A DNA stretch of 64,000 bases. Origin: Balamuthia mandrillaris. Lineage: Eukaryota; Discosea; Longamoebia; Balamuthiidae. Below the pieces are notes generated by a model. The model did not search any database. It had not been told where the DNA came from and worked only from the letters and a program-made list of their open reading frames with translations. The position numbers and the translations under genes were made by a program. The stretch spans positions 62,001-126,000 of the forward strand of contig JAVKOQ010000035.1 of the NCBI GenBank assembly GCA_031835245.1. Direction: 5' to 3'. Of the stretch, positions 1 to 11,667 are shown in pieces (within the stretch, counting starts at the first letter, position 1; every line of letters starts with the position of its first letter).

Positions 1-2
1 GG

Positions 3-413
3 GGTGCTCCACCACAACCAGGGGCACAACCAGGAGGGGAAGAACGAAAAGAAGAAGAGCCCAAGGGAGAGCCCCAACGACCACAGCCCACTTCTGTTCG
101 GATCACCACGCTGGGCTTCTTCCTGAAGCCGGTCGAGAGGGAGTTTCCCTTGCATGCCGTTCGAGAGTTTAGGGGCTATGGCCCAGCAGCCAGGGAAGGA
201 ACGTGGCAAGTGGCCCGTGAAAACAAGATGTTCACCATGCTCACCGCAAAGCCCCCTCCATCAGAGTCCTCCTCCTCGCCTATCTCCTCTGCGCACATGT
301 ACTACTCCCTTGAGAACACGCCTGAGTCCAACGTGAAGCGGCCTGAACTGTTGCAGCTGATACTGGATGGCGGACTACCACCAAGCCAGAGCGATACTGC
401 ACCACAACAATGA
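3..413 (+). CDS. C-terminal part of an unrecognised protein
   Basis: The reading frame is open from the left edge of the window to a TGA at 411-413, about 136 codons, so only the C-terminus is visible. It starts with a Pro/Gln/Glu-rich stretch. A more structured segment follows, with ITTLGFFLKPVEREFPL, then VREFRGYG and a Trp/aromatic patch. The tail is Ser/Pro-rich and looks disordered. I do not recognise the family and give no function. Base use resembles the neighbouring coding exons, and the frame ends 188 bp from the convergent SAYSD1 stop, which suits a real 3' end. An upstream intron cannot be excluded because the gene runs off the window. Confidence 0.45.
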   Translation, partial: GAPPQPGAQPGGEERKEEEPKGEPQRPQPTSVRITTLGFFLKPVEREFPLHAVREFRGYGPAAREGTWQVARENKMFTMLTAKPPPSESSSSPISSAHMYYSLENTPESNVKRPELLQLILDGGLPPSQSDTAPQQ

Positions 414-601
414 TCAGCATTAGCATCAGCAAACTCCTTCTCAAACAGCAGATGGAGACGAGAGAAGCAGCGTACCATTACACATAAACAAACTCTAAAC
501 AAAAAAAAACCAAAGGTCTGTTTGTTGCTTTGTACACGCGTAGCAGTTATATACCTGGTGAGGCAGAGCAACCAAGGGTCATGCAGAAGTGACTCACCTG
601 C

Positions 602-1705
<1,104 letters not shown>

Positions 1706-2023
1706 AAGCTCTCGTTGTGTTCTGCCGCAGTCCCTGGTTTAAAAAAAAAAACATGCACAGATTGCAGAAGTAGTGGAAGATTAGACGACGCCTTTCTGGT
1801 CTCACAGTGATAAAACCACGTTGGTTATTTTGTTAAAGCTCTCTCTCTACACGCACTCACCCAGTCGCATCTCTTTACTCTTTTGCAATGCAGTGATGCT
1901 TGTTTGTTCTAATCCTCTTGTCCTTGTTCTTCTTCTTTGCTTCCTTCTTGCCTTGCCTTGCGTCTCTTACTTTTCTTTTGTGAAAAACAAAGAGAGAGGG
2001 AGAGAGAGAAAAGGTTTTTGTGT
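1706..2023. other. Intergenic spacer, SAYSD1 upstream region
   Basis: Spacer between the SAYSD1 start and the 3' end of the next minus-strand gene. It is T-rich on the + strand, with an oligo-A run near 1740 and a pyrimidine tract at 1830-1850. I see no further gene and no clear TATA box. Confidence 0.6.
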
Positions 2024-2266
2024 TTATTCTTGTGAAGGAGAAGAAGGCTCATCCTGGCGTCGTTGCTCGTGCCGTTCGTGGGCCTCCGCGATGGCCTGCC
2101 CGTGGGGCACCGAGCCTGCTTGGCGCAGTGCGGCCAGCTGTTGGTCGATGGCGTTCGCTAGCTCTGCCGAGATGACCGTCTCCTTGGGATCTCCTTCCTG
2201 CTCCCATGGCAGGCGTTGCTTCTCGCCGCTCGTCGTGGTGGTGGTGGTGTTCCTGGCTTCGCTCAT
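2024..2266 (-). CDS. Small hydrophilic protein of unknown function
   Basis: An intronless frame of 80 residues starts at an ATG in a purine-rich context. It has a Thr run after MSEARN, then LPWEQEGDPKETVISAEL and an amphipathic Gln/Ala-rich helix (IDQQLAALRQ), and ends in a charged, Ser/Pro/Glu tail. It has no signal peptide and no membrane segment. It lies 143 bp downstream of the E2 stop on the same strand. An AATAAA-type poly(A) signal for the E2 gene falls between them, so it is probably its own transcript. The family is not recognised. Balanced codon use and the absence of repeats argue that it is real, but the size keeps confidence moderate. Confidence 0.5.
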   Translation of the reverse strand: MSEARNTTTTTTSGEKQRLPWEQEGDPKETVISAELANAIDQQLAALRQAGSVPHGQAIAEAHERHEQRRQDEPSSPSQE

Positions 2267-2409
2267 CTCTCGTTTGGAAGAAATACACAAAAAAAAAAAA
2301 GACAATGAAAATGTTTTTGGTTTTTCGATTGAGTTTTTTATTCGTAGCGGCCGTCTGGATTGGATGGATGAGTTTTGTTCTTCTTGTTTTTGATGGATGG
2401 GTTTCAACT

Positions 2410-3430
<1,021 letters not shown>

Positions 3431-5141
3431 ATGGGAAACACTGTTACCGCGCCTGCTGGCAAAGGAGAGGAGAAGAAGAAAAAGAAGAGCCAAGAGGAGG
3501 AGGAGGAGGAGGTGGAAGAGAAGGAGGAAGAACAATATGGCACCAGCACGCACGCCCCTCCGGGCTCTGAGAAAAGCAAGTCATGGTTCAAGCGGCGGCA
3601 TCAGAAGAGGAAGGAGGAGGAGCGTCGCCTCAGCGGCACTGCCTTTGAGTCGCAGGCCCTAAGAGAGGTCAGGAAGAGACAGAAAGAAAGGGAGAAGAAC
3701 AAGAGGAAGACGGACAGCGTGGCCGAGAGAGAGCCCTCCTCCTTGTGGTTCTTGGAAAAGAGCCCCTCGTCTTTTGATGAAGTTCGTCACAAACACTTTC
3801 AGCCAAAGGCAAGTCGAAGCCTGAACCTCTCTGAACAGGAGGAGAGTGGCTTTGGGACGTGGTACTGCCTGCCTGCCGAGGCCAAGCTGCAGATACTCTC
3901 CTACCTGCCGCCCACCGACCTTTCCTCCATTGCCTGCTGCTCTCGCTCCTTTTTCTGGCTGAGCTCTGATGACATGCTGTGGAAGGTTACCTCTTGTTCT
4001 CCTTTCTTTTTTCTCCTTGCAAGCCCTCTTCTTTCTTGTCTTCCTTTGCGGACCAGTTTATTCGTTCTGCTTCACCATAGAGCATTTATCAAGAAACGGA
4101 TTGGTTGAGCGTGTTGGACCTGCCTCAGCCCACCAGAGAGGGCCAGCGGTGCTGCTGGAAGGGCAGTTTCTTGCTGAACTGGCAACACGAGGCGCCACGA
4201 CGCCTCATGAGACGAAAGGCCATCCTACGAGACAAGATCGTGGCTCAATACCGTGAGGAAGAGGTCTCTCCTCCTATCTCTGTTTTCTCTTCTTTTTCTT
4301 CTTCTTCTTCTTTCTGCTTCTTTCTTCTTCTTCTTCTTCTCCTTCTCCTTCTCCTTCTCCTTCTTGTTCTCCTTCTTGTTCTCCTTCTTCTTCTCCTTCT
4401 TCTTCTCCTTCTTCTTCTTCTTCTTCTTCTTCTTCTTGTTCTTCTTCTTCTTCTTCTTCTTCTTCTTCTTCTTCTTGTTCTTGTTCTTCTTCTTTTTGTT
4501 CTTCTTGTTCTTGTTCTTGTTCTTCTTCTTGTTCGTGTTCTTCTTCTTCTTCTTCTTCTTCTTCTTCTTCTTCTCTCTTCTCTCTTCTTCTTCTCTCTTC
4601 TCTCTTCTCTCATCTATCGTCTTTACTTACTTCTATTCTCTGCAAACAGGAGCAACTCAAAAGTCAATACCTGGCCAAGAAAAAGAACTTGGAGGATCTC
4701 CGCTCCGGTGCCATGGTCTTCTTCGGCCTCGTTCTGCTCATCCTCTTCCGCCTCCTTCATCTGTGGTGGCTCATCTTGCTTCCCTTTCACGGCCTCTACC
4801 GCCTCTTCCTTCTGCCATCCACCTTTCTCTTGGCAGAGTCTCTCCCAAAGCTGCACCTTGTCATCGACTGGGGTTTCTTCCTCTGCTTCCGCCTGTGCTT
4901 TGTCGTTGCGTTGGGTGCGGTTTTGTTGCTTAGCGGCATTGGCCTCTATTTTGGAACGAAGAGACTCTTTCGATGGATCGATCCTGTTAAGTATGATGAA
5001 AGAGGTTTGAAAGAGGTCCTTGACTATCAGATTTGCAACCTGAACGCCAAAATGAAGGCCGAGCTGCAGCGCAACGGCTGCAATACTTGGATTATTGGAG
5101 AGCCTGTTCCTCGCAAGACTACAGCATGCATTCTCTTTTAA
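3431..5141 (+). CDS. Membrane-anchored F-box protein, putative N-myristoylated
   Basis: Three exons (3431-3985, 4081-4263, 4650-5141) give 409 residues. The start MGNTVTA fits an N-myristoylation signal. Lys/Glu-rich coiled sequence covers about 15-120. An F-box follows at about 140-200: LPAEAKLQILSYLPPTDLSS, then CCSRSFFWLSSDDMLWK, continuing across the intron as SIYQETDWLS. Exon 3 has two or three strongly hydrophobic segments (about 260-355) separated by short loops, then a soluble C-terminus with a Lys-rich, Asn/Gln-rich helix. F-box proteins normally bind Skp1 in SCF ubiquitin ligases; here the substrate would be membrane-linked, which is inference. F-box proteins with transmembrane segments are uncommon. 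The gene ends 67 bp from the convergent MFS gene. Confidence 0.75.
4290..4575. repeat. CTT/CTC-rich microsatellite in the F-box intron 2
   Basis: Almost pure pyrimidine (mostly TTC/CTT units with scattered TTG) fills the 386-bp intron on the sense strand. Open frames here in both directions are repeat artefacts. Confidence 0.95.
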
Positions 5142-5208
5142 GCCTCTCGCTTTCTCTCTGTAAAAGCGCAAGAAAGAAGAGAAAAAAGGAAACAAAGGTT
5201 CGTTTTTC

Positions 5209-5583
5209 TTAGTGAACGGCAGATAGAGGTTGATGAGACGAGCTGCCTTCGGCGTCTTTATCACTGGCCCGGTGGTTGATGCTGTAGGGAAGTAGGCGAG
5301 AGCCGATACTGAGGCCGCCGCTCCCCATAGCCAGCAATATCCATACCAGAAAGAAGTTGAATGGAAAGGCAAGTCCGTTCTTCAACGACCACGAAAATAG
5401 CATTCCTGTTTTTATTTGTTTGTTTTTGTAATGAGCTAAAGTAAATCATGAGAGAAACAAAAGAAAGACGATACCAGTGGTGGCAGGAGAAATAGCACGA
5501 CTTAGAGCTACTCCGGTTTGGGCGAGACCGTTGACAGCGCCCAAGTCCTTCCGCGTTGCTGAATTGTTTATCTGTTTTCAAGA

Positions 5584-5621
<38 letters not shown>

Positions 5622-8410
5622 AGTTACAAATGAGATCACAGCTAAGAGGAGAGGGAGAGTTTGCGCGAGAGAGGAAAGATATAAACGTACGAGCAACATT
5701 ATGGAAGTAAATGCAAGAGCGGTGGAGATAGAGCGAGCACAAATAACCAAAAGTACGGCTATCCATATTACAACTATGCCCAGCCCCGCACGTGCGATCA
5801 GGTTGATGCAAGGATAGGAGATAAAGAGAGGACAGGTCAAGGCACATCCTATCATGAATGCTCTTCTGGCTCCTATCCGTTTGTCCACATAAGGATAGAT
5901 GAACAAGTTGAACACTATCAACCTATTCGTTTTTTTTGTTCACATTAGTTTCTGCTTGCTTTTGCCATTATGTCTAGTGTTTATGCTTAGGGGAAAAATA
6001 TAAAACTTACCCGATGCCACCAATGGTAATCGCCAACCCCACTTTGGAGGAGTTGAAGTCCAATCCACCGGTCTCTATACTTTCAATGGCCCACAGTGAT
6101 ATCAGTTCCTGTGGTGCGAGAGCAAGAAAGAGAGTCAAAGAGAGAGAGAGAGAGAGAGAGCGAGAGATTAGAAAGATTAAAATAATTGAAAAAAAAGAAG
6201 CAAGAAAGAGTTAAATACGTCATAGGCCACATGGACGAGGCCAAGAATGGCATAAAGGAAACTGCTAGCAACAACAGCCCGGTTCCGAAGCAACCGCGTC
6301 ATCTTACTCTTCTTTATTCGTTGCCAATACCTCCGTAATGCACTGTAAATACCAGCCTCCATCTTCATCCCCTTCTTTCCAGGTGAAGAAACCGACGCCG
6401 CCAAATCCCGTTTGCTCTTCTTGTCCATAGCTTGCATCATCTCTTCGTCTTCATAAATGTTGTTCTTATTGTTGCCTGCTATCGCTTTTTCTTCATCGTT
6501 TTCGCTTAATACCTCTCCATTTTCGTCGTCCGATGATAATGTCGTGACTGAAAAGGTCTTTATTTCTTGTCCCTCTTCTGGCAGCCGTTGGAAGCCAGGT
6601 TGTTTGCTTGGCAAAGTTTCCGTTAGGAAAAAGAAGCCTATTACCAGCCCCACGAGTGTAACTATAGTATAACTTATCGTCAGGTGATGAAATAGCAATA
6701 GTAAAAGAAAAAAAGAGCAGCAATTGAAAGAATGGAAACAATGCAAAAAACGCAAGAAGTAGAAGAAGCAGAAGCAGAAGAAGAACAAGAAGAAGAAGAA
6801 GAACAAGAACAAGAGGAACAAGAAGAAAAACAAGAACAAGAACAAGAAGAACAAATAAAAACGGTAGAAATAGAGAGAGTGAGAAGATAAATGTACCACA
6901 AGCAGAGACAAAGCAAGGAAGAACATAAGGATGATGGTCGAGGAAAGAGTCCTCAGGGAAAAGCAAGGGATACTTCTGAGCTGGTCGGCTCAACAAACCA
7001 CCAATAGCTGGGCCAACTATAGTTGAGAAGCCCATTGTTAAACCCAACAACGAAAAGCCTTTCGCCTTATTCATTTTTAAAAAAGTAAGGCAATGTTGAT
7101 TTCGTTAAATGGCGAGAAAGAAAATAGAAAACAAAGGACAAAGAAAGATAAACGAAAAGAAAAAGAAAAAGAAAAGAGACCTGATTGCTTTCATCGGTAA
7201 CTTCTCCTAAATAACATTTACAAACGCCGATGTTGCCATTCAGTAGCCCATGCATTGTCCTACTCACAATAGCCCACGTTAGACTATGCGAAAAGCCAAA
7301 AGCGAGTGCAGATATCATGTTGCCTATTTTTTTAAACCAATAATAAATAAGAGAGAGAGAGCGCAGAAACAGGAGGACACAAATAAAAAGGAACACCAAA
7401 GGCAACAAGTTGTTACCAATCAACCCAAGCAGCAGAACGGGCCGTCTGCCGATGTTATCCGAGAGCCATCCCCAAAAGAAACTCGACGCAAATTGGGCCA
7501 AGAAGAAGGAAGAAGCGATCCAGCCTACATAGAATGGGACTTCTTTCTGTTTGTTCATAAAATGTGAGAGAAATGAAAAAGAAAAGCAAGAAAGAGAGGC
7601 GAGAAAACAGAGAAGAGAGAGAACAAGCAGCCATACCGTGTCCTCAGTAAGGTGAAAGTCAGCGACCATGAACGGCACAAAAGGAAAGATCATGGTGATG
7701 GCAAAGCTCTCCGAGATGAGAATGCAGGCCAGCACCACAATTTTCATCTTTGGTAGTGGCGTTGGTGGTCGTTCTTCTGTTGTTTCCGTTATATCGGGAG
7801 AGAGCTTTTCAGAATCGAAAGTGTGTTCATCATCTTCCTCTTTTCTGTGGCCTTTCTCAAGTAGATCGTGCTTTAAATTATCTTCTATCAAACGAAGTTT
7901 TAGATGGCAGTTAAACGAAGAGAAGAACAAGCTTAAGAAGTAGGACAAGCAGAAAAAGGGACCAGAAGGAGGAGCAAGAAGAAGAAGAACAAGAAGAAGA
8001 ACAAGAAGAAGAACAAGAACAAGAAGAACAAGAACAAGAACAAGAAGAAGAAGAAGAACAAGCGAAAGAAGAAGAAGGAGGACCAAGAAGAAGAAGAAGA
8101 AGAAGAAGAACAAGAACAAGAAGATGAATAAGAAAAAGAAAAAGAAAAAGAAGGAGAAGGAGGGAGAAAGAAAAAGAAGGAGAAGGAGGGAGAAAGAAAA
8201 TGACTACAACAAGAGAGAAACAAAGGCTAAGAACAACAACATAAAAAAAGAAGCTTCAAAAAAAAGCAAACCATTTGGATGATATTGATCAAGTTCTTCA
8301 GCTTGTTCGATGGAACTCAGTCCTCCTCTGGGCAGCTCCAACGAGGAACGTGTGGAGGAGTCCAGCAGCAGGCCGGCGCTTTCCTCCTCCGCATTGGCAA
8401 AACGACCCAT
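5209..8410 (-). CDS. Major facilitator superfamily transporter, ZIFL/YCR023c type
   Basis: Ten exons give 631 residues. Order: an acidic N-terminus (MGRFANAEEESAGLLLD), TM1 in KMKIVVLACILISESFA, then the family motif YVGWIASSFFLAQF, and SSFFWGWLSDNIGRRPVLLLG (the MFS loop 2-3 signature D.(I)GRR). SLLGLTMGFSTIVGPAIGG follows with the antiporter-type GP.IGG motif, and then six further TMs. The best match is the plant Zinc-Induced Facilitator-Like group and fungal YCR023c. ZIFL proteins move potassium, protons or metal chelates at vacuolar or plasma membranes; the substrate here is unknown. The loop between the two halves is long and acidic (about 275-385, rich in Asp/Glu/Asn). The gene is head to head with the ERF4-like gene. 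Confidence 0.85.
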
Positions 8411-9073
8411 CTGTTTATTTGTTTTATTCTTTTCGTCAGCTCTTGTATGTCTCTCATCAACAAGGGAAAAAAAAAGTGAGAAAAAAGAAGAAGAGACTCA
8501 AAAAAAATAATTCAAAAAAAATAATTCAAAAAAAAAAAGACCATACGATGAGTCTTTGTAAAAGTTATTCCGGTTTCACAAGGAGGTTAGGGTATGTGCG
8601 CGTCTTCTTTCTTTTGTTTGCCAGCTATCCCTCCTCCTCCTTCTTCTTCGTCTTCGTCCGGTTGGCCGAGAGAGATGAATGGAACCGCATAGCGCCTTTT
8701 CTTCTTTCCTTTGCGAAGTTTTACGAACCCATTGTTCTGATTTTCCCGAACTTTACATTCTCCCGAAATTACCATATGGAGGCATATATCATCATGACGA
8801 CACGGATAAAATTCCTTTGAATTGGCACGTGGGAAACTTTAAGGAGTGTTTAAGGTGGAATTCTGGGAATCTCGGGAATGCACATTCTTGTCTTTGAAAA
8901 AGGTAAAAACGCAAATTAGGAAAAACGTCTTTTGAACGGACAACGGAATCACAAAACAATAAAAAAGAGCTCTCGTTGTATTTTTTCAGTTGTGAATCAT
9001 CCTCCCGGACTGTTGCGCCATTCGCTTGTTTATCACGGGCATAGCTGTCCTAGAAAATCTGAAAAACTCAGTA
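8411..9073. promoter_or_regulatory. Bidirectional promoter region, MFS and ERF4-like genes
   Basis: A 663-bp spacer between divergent starts. It has A-rich direct repeats at 8500-8540 (AAAATAATTCA repeated), and a stretch at 8740-8880 with repeated TCCCGAA/GGGAAT words and one CATGACGACA element. No convincing coding frame. Confidence 0.5.
8793..8802 (+). promoter_or_regulatory. CATGACGACA element, copy 1
   Basis: This 10-mer occurs four times in the window, only in gene-upstream sequence (others at 11380, 11455 and, inverted, 51583). It contains a TGACG core such as bZIP factors bind. It lies 272 bp upstream of the ERF4-like ATG and 383 bp upstream of the MFS ATG. Confidence 0.5.
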
Positions 9074-9837
9074 ATGGCGGTGGAGTTGGACGATATAGAC
9101 CCTAGTGTGATACAAAGGGTTCAATTGGAACAAGTTCAGGAGGAGTCGGACGCTCGGTACCGTTTGTACGAGGATAACTACCCCGCTCAAGTCTTTGAGG
9201 ACCGGTTGAGCGCGGACGAGTTTCATGAGCTCGTTGGTCGCGTCAACGAAGGCTTTCGACCCATCATAGAGGAAGAGCAAGCAACCGCGAAAAGTTGGAT
9301 GTTCAGGTATCTTCGTTTCGTCTCTCTTTTAATACTTTTTTGAACGAGTTATTGTCTTGTTATTTAACAAACAAAAATAGTTTTATTTGTTGTGTTCCAG
9401 TCTTGGCAGCGAAGCAAAACAAGTTGGAGAAGAAGGAGACCATTGTGAAGGAGGAGATGGCCACAGTGCTCCGCACCTTTAACCAAAAGCACATGCAGGA
9501 CGGCGTGGAGGTGGATCTCATCACCCGCAACGACGACGGCAGTTCCTTTCTCGAGTTTACCGTCTTTGATCCAAAAGTAAGGCGTCAAAAAATGGAAGAA
9601 GATGCAGAAGCCTATGAAGAAGAAAAAGAAGTCAAAGGAGGAGGAAAAGGAGGAAAAGAGGAGGAGGAAAGCAGTAGCAGCAGCAGCAGTAGTAGTGACG
9701 AAGAGGAGGAAGAGAAGAAGGAAGAGACAAAGAACAAAGAAAAAGTGGAAGAGAAGGAAGACAGTGAGAGCGAAAGCGATAAGAAAGCGAGCGAAGATAG
9801 TGAGGAGGAGTCAAGCAGCTCTGAAAGCGACGAATAG
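9074..9837 (+). CDS. ERF4/golgin-A7 domain-like protein with acidic Ser/Glu tail
   Basis: Two exons (9074-9306, 9381-9837) give 229 residues. The N-terminal 125 residues have the ERF4/golgin-A7 pattern: YEDNYPAQVFEDRLSADEF, a helix, then a hydrophobic Cys-containing helix formed across the splice (MFSFICCVPVLAA), a KKETIVKEEMATVLRTFNQ helix and LEFTVFDP. These proteins partner DHHC palmitoyltransferases such as yeast ERF2, and the Cys pair may itself be palmitoylated; both are inferred from family knowledge. The C-terminal 100 residues are Ser/Glu/Lys low complexity, which the family usually lacks. An AATAAA at 9901 lies 64 bp past the stop. I chose the splice at 9380 because it keeps frame with the rest; an alternative AG at 9400 would not. 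Confidence 0.6.
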
Positions 9838-9900
9838 CTCGAACTTGACTGTTTAGAGAGAAGAGGAAAAGGCATAGTTCGAATATCTATCTTTCTTTCA

Positions 9901-9906
9901 AATAAA
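9901..9906 (+). terminator. Candidate poly(A) signal AATAAA of the ERF4-like gene
   Basis: Canonical hexamer 64 bp after the stop codon, followed by a T/GT-rich stretch that could serve as the downstream element. Confidence 0.55.
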
Positions 9907-9989
9907 AATATATGTTTTGTAAAGTTTAGTGTTCAAAAAAAAGTTGTTTCTTGTTGTTCTGAAAAAAACAAACCAAAGAAACGAATAAC

Positions 9990-10556
9990 TTAGTACCAAG
10001 CATACTTAACATGAGAGGAAGATTTAGAGTTTAACCGCCAATCGTACTCGTAATACTTGAGAGTGAGCTCTTTGAGGTTGTGTGTTTTCAAGAAGTCTTG
10101 TACTTCCCATGAATATAGAGACAAAAATACTTTCACTGATGTATATTGTTTTTCAAAATCGGCCGCAAACCTGACAAAAATAGAGCCAAAAGAAGAAGCA
10201 ATTAACAAGAGAAGGAAGAGAGCATAGAACAGATAGAAGAGCGAACAGAGCAAATAGACGAGAAAGCGAAGAGAATGATGTATGAAAAACGGAGGTGGAT
10301 TGTGAAATAAAAAATGAAACATACCAATCAAAGATGGCGGAGACAGTGGCGACGCCGCTGTCCGAGTTGAGCTCCAATCCCTTTCCGGTCGTGTTCAAAA
10401 AGGCCTCAGCTGAGGTATTCATCTGCGCGTCAAGTATGGAGGGATGGTAAGCGTAGGCTTGCAGGTTTGGACACGATACGGATGCACAAACTATGCAAGT
10501 GTGAATGCGGTAGTCGCCCATGTTTCTGAATAGAAAAAAGACGCGTTGAACATCAC

Positions 10557-10595
<39 letters not shown>

Positions 10596-10620
10596 CAAGA
10601 AAGGAAACAGAAGAGGAGAG

Positions 10621-10669
<49 letters not shown>

Positions 10670-11323
10670 CGCGCGAGAGAGCGAGAGGACCAACAAATAA
10701 ACAAACATACCGAAGGGTCGTTTCAACGTCATCGAGGCTGTAGGTCTTGCCGGCCACTTTGCCAACGGGCAACACCCAGTTGGTCTTGCCATAGGCGCCC
10801 ACGTCCCGGATGCTCCGTATCGGCCAACAGAAGCGGCCAAACTGGACCTTGCAGGGGTTCTCCACCACCATTTTGACGGCGAATGCGTTGTAGACGTTCT
10901 TTTTGTTTTTGTTCGTTTTTTTCACGTTAAAAAAAATAATAAAGTTAAAAAGAAAACGAAAACGAAAAAGAAAAGAAAGAAAAAGAAAAAGAAAGAGAAG
11001 AAAAAAATAAAGGAGTAACAGATGAGAGATATATGTAAAGAAAACACACGCACGATCCAAAAGGCAAGCTGGTCTTCCCGTGTGGTCAGAGTGGAGAGAT
11101 CCGCTTTCTCCACGGCCTCCAAGTAACTGTAGAAAAGGGGCTCCTGATTTCGCCGCAACGCCTCGTAGTCGAACACGTTCTCTTTGATGCCCGCGATCTC
11201 CCCGTTTGTATCTACATATTTTTTCAACACCGCGTCCCAGTCCGAGTGGTTGAACGCTCCGCGGACCGTACAAGGCCACGCCAGGACCACCACCAACAAC
11301 AAGAGCAACGAGAGCACTCTCAT
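9990..11323 (-). CDS. Secreted DUF547-domain protein
   Basis: Four exons (11323-11054, 10898-10711, 10525-10325, 10170-9990) give 279 residues. The signal peptide is MRVLSLLLLLVVVLAWPCTVRG. The rest is a full DUF547 domain: FDYEALRR, LAFWINVYNAFAVKMVVENP spanning intron 1, SIRDVGAYGKTNWVLPVGK, YSLDDVETTLR, then RIHTCIVCASVSCPNL. DUF547 proteins occur in bacteria, plants and protists; a thiol-protease-like fold has been suggested, and the conserved Cys/His set (IHTCIVCASVSC) is present. No substrate is established. The signal peptide without later TM predicts secretion or a lumenal location. Two TGACG-containing elements lie within 145 bp upstream. Confidence 0.88.
10560..10680. repeat. Paired (GA)n tracts in DUF547 intron 2
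   Basis: Two tracts of about 15 and 20 GA units, the second running into GCGCGCGC (10667-10674), a short alternating purine-pyrimidine run. Sense strand of the transcript is (CT)n. Confidence 0.9.
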
Positions 11324-11379
11324 CGCAAGCCTTTTTTTTCTATCTCTTTTTCTTTTTCTTTTTCTTTTTCGTGATTATT

Positions 11380-11389
11380 CATGACGACA
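11380..11389 (+). promoter_or_regulatory. CATGACGACA element, copy 2
   Basis: Starts 57 bp upstream of the DUF547 ATG. The inverted copy before PIGC lies at exactly the same distance from its ATG. Confidence 0.55.
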
Positions 11390-11454
11390 TGGATCAAAGT
11401 ACGATAATTATCTCCCATCATCGTCGATAATTCAAGTTTTTTTGATAGGTATAT

Positions 11455-11464
11455 CATGACGACA
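11455..11464 (+). promoter_or_regulatory. CATGACGACA element, copy 3
   Basis: Second copy before DUF547, 132 bp upstream of the ATG, in the same orientation as copy 2 and 75 bp from it. Confidence 0.55.
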
Positions 11465-11667
11465 TGAAAAATGGCGATAATCGTCCCGATTATTCAGGGA
11501 ATGAATGATTTGATAATTTAAAATGGTTAAAAGTTAAAGCGCGAAATAAGAGAAAGCGAAGCAAAGAAATGTGTGAAGTGAATGTAATGAAGGAAGAGTG
11601 GGATTAAAAAAATAATACAAATATGTGTTTTAAAAAAAAATAACAATGGTGATGAAGGGCTGCTTCA

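Larger units (their letters stand above)
11324..11667. promoter_or_regulatory. DUF547 upstream region with repeated GATAAT and CATGACGACA words
   Basis: A 344-bp spacer between the DUF547 ATG and the stop of the homeodomain gene. It holds CATGACGACA at 11380-11389 and 11455-11464. It also has several CGATAAT words on both strands (near 11401, 11424, 11474 and 11489), partly as inverted pairs. No gene is visible. Confidence 0.55.

Noticed and set aside
4105-4933. Open frames with long Leu/Phe or Arg runs
   Set aside because: They read through the CTT-rich F-box intron 2; the flanking exons join in phase without it.
8279-8820. 181-residue frame between MFS and the ERF4-like gene
   Set aside because: Begins antisense to MFS exon 1 and contains A-rich spacer; no recognisable protein features.
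9381-9400. Acceptor at 9400 for the ERF4-like intron
   Set aside because: It breaks the frame; the acceptor at 9380 keeps it and adds the hydrophobic Cys segment expected for the family.
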